NCBI RefSeq assembly: GCF_000964545.1
Contig: NZ_BBVD01000007.1
Coordinates: 124,001-188,000 of the forward strand
DNA: 64,000 nt
Reading direction: 5' to 3'
Origin: Comamonas thiooxydans
GTDB lineage: Bacteria; Pseudomonadota; Gammaproteobacteria; Burkholderiales; Burkholderiaceae_C
The notes below the pieces were generated by a model. The model was not told the origin of the DNA. It did no database searches and worked only from the letters and a program-made list of their open reading frames with translations. The first letter of the stretch is position 1. Every line of letters begins with the position of its first letter. The translations under genes were made by a program, and so were the position numbers. Shown here piece after piece: positions 60,039-64,000 of the stretch.

Positions 60039-61572
60039 CACCGCACTCTGCATTCAGCCCCGGATAGAGGTCGGCCATGATCTGCTGCAGGCTTTGCGAG
60101 AGCAGCTCCATCATGGCGACTCTCTGCGCATCGGCAGCCGCTCCTGCGGCATGTGCTTCGCGCAGCTGCGCCCAGAGTGCCGCCCATTGCGCGGCATGCG
60201 TCTGCACCGTGCCTTGGGCCAGCTCACTCCATTGACTGGGCGCCGCAGGGCTGGTGTAGCGACCGCGACCACGGCCGAAATGCGAGATCAGCAGGTACTT
60301 GAGCAATACCTGAGCAGCTGCTGCGTTCAGATAGTCGGTCGAGAGTTGAAAGCTCTGCTGCTCCTGGTCGAACATCTTGTTCGCGCCCCAAGCCGCGCCC
60401 CCAAAGGTGATGGCCCCCAGCAGCGCCCCCACCAGGGCACCGGCACCCAGCGTCAAACCTCCTGCCATCAGATCGGCCCCCAGTCCTGTGGCTGCGCCGG
60501 CAGTCAACGCCCCCCACAAGCTGGCTGCCTGCGCATCGACCGGCGTGGTGATCTGAAGCTGGCTGCGCAATTGCTCCTGTATCTGACTGGCCGCCTGACC
60601 GTCGAGTCCATGAATCTCGAGCAAGCGCTGGGTGGACTGCACATCGGCCTGACGCAAAGCCTGCATCAGCCGCTGAACGGCTGCCTTGGCCTGGGCTCCG
60701 AGCCGCTCTTCACCCTCTGCCGATTTACCCAATTTGGCGGTGAGCTGGCTCAGGCTTTGCCAGGCTCGCGCCAGCAGTTTGCCTTGCTCGGGATCAAGCT
60801 TTTCATGCAGACCTGCCGCAGCTATCAGCTGATCTGCCATGACCCCCAGGCTCGCCTGCTCGCGCTGCTGCTGCAGCAAAGCTCGCTGTGCCAGCAGGCG
60901 CTGATAGGCAGACTGTTTGGACTGAGGCAACAAAGGCGCAATGCTTTGCATCATCTTGCGCTCATGCCACCAGCTGCGCGTGAAGGCATCCAACACCAGC
61001 ACATCGCGCACCACGCTTTGAAAGCTCTGCGTCGCCTGCTGCCAGCGCCGCAAATCTTCCTGTGTCTGCTCTGCCGTGGTGTCGCTGCCAATCTGGTTGA
61101 GAAGCACGATGACCGGCTTGTTCATCCAGGCCAGAATGTTCATCTCGGCGCTCCAGTAGCCTGCATCGGCCGGGTCTTCTGCCGCGTTGACGAGGTAGAG
61201 CATCACATCCGCATGATCGCGCGCAGCGAGCAAGGCACGCTGACTCAGATAGAAAGGCCTGTCGCGCCAGCGATCCCAGACATTGCTGAGAAACCAGCCC
61301 AGCGGATTGCCCTGCTGCCGCAGGCGTTCATACAGCCGCACCGAGTCGCCAAAGCCCGGCGTATCCCAAAGCCACAGCTCATCGCCCTGCTGCGTTTTCT
61401 GAAGCAGATAGCGCTGTGACTGAGTGGTCACATGTGCGACATCGTCAATCTCGCCGACATCGTCGGCCATCAGCGTACGGGTCAGCGTGGTCTTGCCGAT
61501 ATTGGTGTGCGACAAAAGACACCACTGAATGCTGCTGTCAATCGGAACCAGCTCGTTGCTCTCACTCATCAT
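60013..61572 (-). CDS. GTPase-like protein with DUF3482 domain
   Basis: The 519-residue protein has a Ras-like G domain at residues 15-200: a P-loop-like SHTNIGKTTLTRTL in which the usual first Gly is Ser, G3 LWDTPGFGDS and a G4-like LLNQIGSD in place of NKxD. The rest is DUF3482, with a glycine-rich membrane-seeking stretch (GLGADLMAGGLTLGAGALVGAL) near residue 400. I chose the ATG at 61572 because it shares a base with the upstream stop as TGATG. The function is unknown. It is always reported beside a DUF2868 gene, as here. Confidence 0.85.
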   Translation of the reverse strand: MMSESNELVPIDSSIQWCLLSHTNIGKTTLTRTLMADDVGEIDDVAHVTTQSQRYLLQKTQQGDELWLWDTPGFGDSVRLYERLRQQGNPLGWFLSNVWDRWRDRPFYLSQRALLAARDHADVMLYLVNAAEDPADAGYWSAEMNILAWMNKPVIVLLNQIGSDTTAEQTQEDLRRWQQATQSFQSVVRDVLVLDAFTRSWWHERKMMQSIAPLLPQSKQSAYQRLLAQRALLQQQREQASLGVMADQLIAAAGLHEKLDPEQGKLLARAWQSLSQLTAKLGKSAEGEERLGAQAKAAVQRLMQALRQADVQSTQRLLEIHGLDGQAASQIQEQLRSQLQITTPVDAQAASLWGALTAGAATGLGADLMAGGLTLGAGALVGALLGAITFGGAAWGANKMFDQEQQSFQLSTDYLNAAAAQVLLKYLLISHFGRGRGRYTSPAAPSQWSELAQGTVQTHAAQWAALWAQLREAHAAGAAADAQRVAMMELLSQSLQQIMADLYPGLNAECGVRDGESAR

Positions 61573-63020
61573 CACACTCCTGCGCCGGGCACCAGGGTCG
61601 CGTTCAGACCCGCGCCGCGCACAAATTCCCGCCACAGCTGCTCGCGCTCCTGCACTCGCGCCGGGGCACCGCTGTTGCGCGCACGAAAGTCCGCCGCCCA
61701 TAGCCACACATCGGTATGCGCACCCCAGCGGTTCAATACCTGCGCCAGCAGCACGCCATGAATTTCCGTCTCGGGCGTAGCCGCCAGATTGAGCAGCAGC
61801 ACCTGCTGTGCGTCAACAGCCGAAACGTCCGGCAAGGGCGATCCATAGGCCAGCACGGGCAGCAACGCAAGCTGCGCACCAGCGCCGTAGCTCTGCGCCA
61901 CATGGCTACGCAGGGCGGCTTCGCGCTCAGGCGTGATGTCCAGGCTGTAGGGCTGCACCAGCAGCGCCGTTGCACGCCCCGCCCAGTCACGCTGCAGCTT
62001 CTGGAAATAGGGCTGCTGCAGCGGCAATGCCAGATGCTGGCTCAACCACCAGACCCTGGCACCTTGCCACAGCGCCAGCAGCAGACGCGGTGCCACCACC
62101 ATCAATCCCAGCAACCAGCTGTAGAGCTGCACCCAGCGCGGCCCCGCCTCTGCGGCATCACCGGCCGACCAGCCCTGCAGTGCCTGGATCTGCGCCAGAC
62201 TCCACGGTGCTTGGCCCAGCAGATGCTGCACCGGCGCAAACAGCATGTTCAGACAGGTCTGCACGGCAGACGGCGAGAGGAAAGTGCTCTCCCACCCCAC
62301 TTGATAAGCCTTGGTAAGGCCGGTGAGCCATAGCGATGCCAGCGCACCCAGTGCCAGCATTGCCGCACCCAGATGCAGACACACAAGCCATTGCGCACGG
62401 CGCGGTCTCTGGTTGACCTGCCACCAGTTGCGCTCGAAGTTCAGCGCCATCTTGCGCAGCCCGGTGCCGCGCGAAACACTCCACCTTTTCGTCTGCAGCT
62501 TTTGCAGCCAGCCACCGGGCGCAGCCACGGGCCGCTGTGCCGCAGCGCCCTGACCTGGCTCAGGCTCCAGCGGTGCAATCACTGTTTGCCTGCGCCGAAC
62601 AAGACTGCGCAGCCAGGACAGCAGCAACAGCACATAGACCAGCAAGTTCCACAGCACGATGCCGATCAGGGAGGCGGAGAGCAGATCCACACGATGCGGG
62701 TCCGTGATCGCATGACCCGCAAAGCCCAGCGCAAATGCCGCTGTCATCACGGCCAGCACCAACCAGCGTGAAATACCGGCGTGCTGCCGGGCCACGGCGC
62801 GTATGTCGGCAGGCAGCTGCGCTGCAGCAATCACGCGTTGTGCCCGCTCCTGCAGAAAACTCTCGAACGCTGCACGGCCGCCGCCCTTGGCCTTGCCCTG
62901 GGCGTGCAGGCACTCCTGCGTGATGGCCGTGCAACGCTCGGTCGTGGGCAGCGCCTCGTGCGGAGCTGCGGTTTCCAGGGCATGGGCAAAGACAATATCG
63001 CGGGCTGAGCTGGCTTTCAT
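61572..63020 (-). CDS. DUF2868 membrane protein
   Basis: The 482-residue protein has predicted spans at about residues 85-105, 125-150, 225-250 and 310-335 and a C-terminal cytoplasmic domain with LLVQPYSLDITPEREAAL and TDVWLWAADFRARN. This is the DUF2868 layout. The ATG at 63020 gives MKASSARDIVFAHALE. The in-frame extension to 63230 runs into the divergent trpB gene region and is not supported. It is coupled to the DUF3482 GTPase by TGATG. Confidence 0.85.
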   Translation of the reverse strand: MKASSARDIVFAHALETAAPHEALPTTERCTAITQECLHAQGKAKGGGRAAFESFLQERAQRVIAAAQLPADIRAVARQHAGISRWLVLAVMTAAFALGFAGHAITDPHRVDLLSASLIGIVLWNLLVYVLLLLSWLRSLVRRRQTVIAPLEPEPGQGAAAQRPVAAPGGWLQKLQTKRWSVSRGTGLRKMALNFERNWWQVNQRPRRAQWLVCLHLGAAMLALGALASLWLTGLTKAYQVGWESTFLSPSAVQTCLNMLFAPVQHLLGQAPWSLAQIQALQGWSAGDAAEAGPRWVQLYSWLLGLMVVAPRLLLALWQGARVWWLSQHLALPLQQPYFQKLQRDWAGRATALLVQPYSLDITPEREAALRSHVAQSYGAGAQLALLPVLAYGSPLPDVSAVDAQQVLLLNLAATPETEIHGVLLAQVLNRWGAHTDVWLWAADFRARNSGAPARVQEREQLWREFVRGAGLNATLVPGAGV

Positions 63021-63207
63021 GTCGCTATTGTGTTTCAGAGCAGGGGCAGGTTGCCTGCCAATATCAAAACAATAGCTGTCAGCGCTTTCATCTTGAGGGC
63101 TGCGTTCATTTCTGTGCTGATTCCATCCGGACTTGCCTGCAAGCGACTTGAGCCCGCCGTGTGCTATGAATGCAGCTTTGCTGCACCACACACCAAGGAG
63201 ACACGCC
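63021..63207. promoter_or_regulatory. Divergent gap between the DUF2868 gene and trpB
   Basis: This 187-bp gap must hold both promoters. AAGGAG at 63195-63200 is the trpB ribosome site. I see no trp-type operator or leader peptide. Confidence 0.4.
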
Positions 63208-64000
63208 ATGACCCAGAACCCCCAGGCCATGCCCGATGCGCAAGGCTTCTTCGGCCCCTACGGCGGCCAGCTCGTGCCGCCAGAGCTCAAGCGATGCATG
63301 GACGAGATTGCCGCAGCCTACGAGGAGATCGTCAAACGCAAGGACTTCCAGGACGAGCTGGCCGCGCTGTTTGCCGACTATGTGGGCCGGCCCAGCCCCA
63401 TCTTTCACGCCAGGCGCCTGTCCGATCAACTGGGCGGCGCACAGATCCATCTCAAGCGTGAGGATCTGAATCACACGGGGGCTCACAAGATCAACCACTG
63501 CCTGGGCGAGGCACTGCTGGCCAAGTTCATGGGCAAGAAAAAAGTCATTGCCGAGACCGGTGCCGGCCAGCATGGCGTGGCCCTGGCCACGGCCTGCGCG
63601 CTGGTGGGCATTCCCTGCGAGATTCACATGGGCCAGGTGGATATCGAGAAGGAGCACCCCAACGTCACAAAGATGCGCATCCTGGGCTGCAATCTGGTGC
63701 CCGTCACGCGTGGCGCGGCCACGCTGAAGGAGGCCGTGGACAGCGCCTTCGAGGTCTATCTGCAGGACCCCGTCAACACCATTTACGCCATCGGCTCGGT
63801 GGTCGGCCCCCACCCCTTTCCCATGATGGTGCGGGACTTCCAGTCCATCGTCGGTCGTGAGGCACGCGAACAGTTCCAGACCCGGCACGGCAAGCTGCCC
63901 GACCATGTGGCCGCCTGCGTGGGCGGGGGCAGCAATGCCATGGGCATCTTCACGGCCTTCCTGGGTGACGAGTCCGTGCATCTGGTGGGCGTGGAACCTG
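63208..64000 (+). CDS. trpB: Tryptophan synthase beta subunit-like protein (3' truncated by the window)
   Basis: TrpB joins indole and serine using PLP. The first 264 residues are visible, with the PLP lysine K94 in LNHTGAHKINH, the catalytic E116 in VIAETGAGQHGVA and the glycine-rich CVGGGSNAMGIF. It differs from the usual TrpB1 sequence around CEIHMGQVDIEKEHPNVTKM and in the N-terminal GFFGPYGGQLVPPEL, and it is not preceded by trpF, so it may be a paralogue. AAGGAG gives the start. What follows is outside the window. Confidence 0.9.
   Translation, partial: MTQNPQAMPDAQGFFGPYGGQLVPPELKRCMDEIAAAYEEIVKRKDFQDELAALFADYVGRPSPIFHARRLSDQLGGAQIHLKREDLNHTGAHKINHCLGEALLAKFMGKKKVIAETGAGQHGVALATACALVGIPCEIHMGQVDIEKEHPNVTKMRILGCNLVPVTRGAATLKEAVDSAFEVYLQDPVNTIYAIGSVVGPHPFPMMVRDFQSIVGREAREQFQTRHGKLPDHVAACVGGGSNAMGIFTAFLGDESVHLVGVEP

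Noticed and set aside
1..64000. Mobile elements, CRISPR arrays, tRNA or rRNA genes
   Set aside because: No transposase or integrase motifs, no regularly spaced repeats, and no tRNA or rRNA signatures were found on reading both strands.

Overview
The window reads as a chromosomal segment of a high-GC betaproteobacterium of the Comamonadaceae, most probably Comamonas. The reasons are the mix of genes (Porin_4-type porin, a methionine synthase split into separate proteins, a five-step hut pathway, several NodT/RND systems), dense ATGA-type gene overlaps, and a structured intergenic element of a kind I recall from this family. I see no rRNA, tRNA, CRISPR array, insertion sequence, integrase or phage gene. 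The species call is inference.

Layout. 1-5.1 kb: the end of a MocR-type regulator, then the biotin genes bioB and bioA-bioD-bioF on the minus strand. 5.5-9.2 kb: a porin, an unrecognised Ala/Gln-rich protein and the homocysteine-binding half of a cobalamin methionine synthase. 9.3-16.6 kb: alkB translationally coupled to an RND tripartite pump, divergent from soxR, with a SoxR-like dyad in front of soxR. 16.6-35.3 kb: a very large histidine utilisation (hut) region holding hutG, hutF, hutI, hutD, hutU, hutH, two HutC-type repressors, an NCS1 permease, a taurine/nitrate-type ABC importer and an MFS transporter. It also holds less usual members: a periplasmic M20 amidohydrolase, a FAD 2-hydroxyacid dehydrogenase and a HisC-type aminotransferase. 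Near-identical TGTATAKACA palindromes sit in front of the NCS1/hutC, hutH and ABC promoters and tie them into one regulon. 35.6-39.7 kb: a LysR regulator, a CaiB-type CoA-transferase, an acyl-CoA dehydrogenase and a third HutC-family regulator. 39.9-41.8 kb: recQ.

42-47 kb: a class III aminotransferase followed by a FemAB/GNAT-like acyltransferase, an arginase-fold protein and a CFA-synthase-like methyltransferase. 47-50 kb: an AprA-like flavoprotein, a 2[4Fe-4S] ferredoxin and an orphan sulfonate-type binding protein in one operon. 50-60 kb: a nine-gene, tightly overlapping operon divergent from a two-component system. It contains an outer-membrane channel, a DevC-like permease, an ABC ATPase, a membrane-fusion lipoprotein, a HAD phosphatase, an alpha/beta hydrolase, two ArnE/ArnF-sized EamA proteins and a DegT aminotransferase. 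60-63 kb: a GTPase/DUF3482 and DUF2868 pair. 63.2 kb to the end: the start of a divergent tryptophan synthase beta gene.

How it works together. The hut region encodes histidine to urocanate to imidazolonepropionate to formiminoglutamate to formylglutamate to glutamate. My main hypothesis is that the extra enzymes feed related imidazoles into this route: imidazole-lactate via imidazole-pyruvate to histidine (FAD dehydrogenase plus HisC), imidazolepropionate to urocanate (CoA-transferase plus acyl-CoA dehydrogenase), and N-acyl-histidine (amidohydrolase). The 50-60 kb operon is the best candidate for an undescribed system: it looks like synthesis, flipping and tripartite export of an amino-sugar- or aminolipid-like product.
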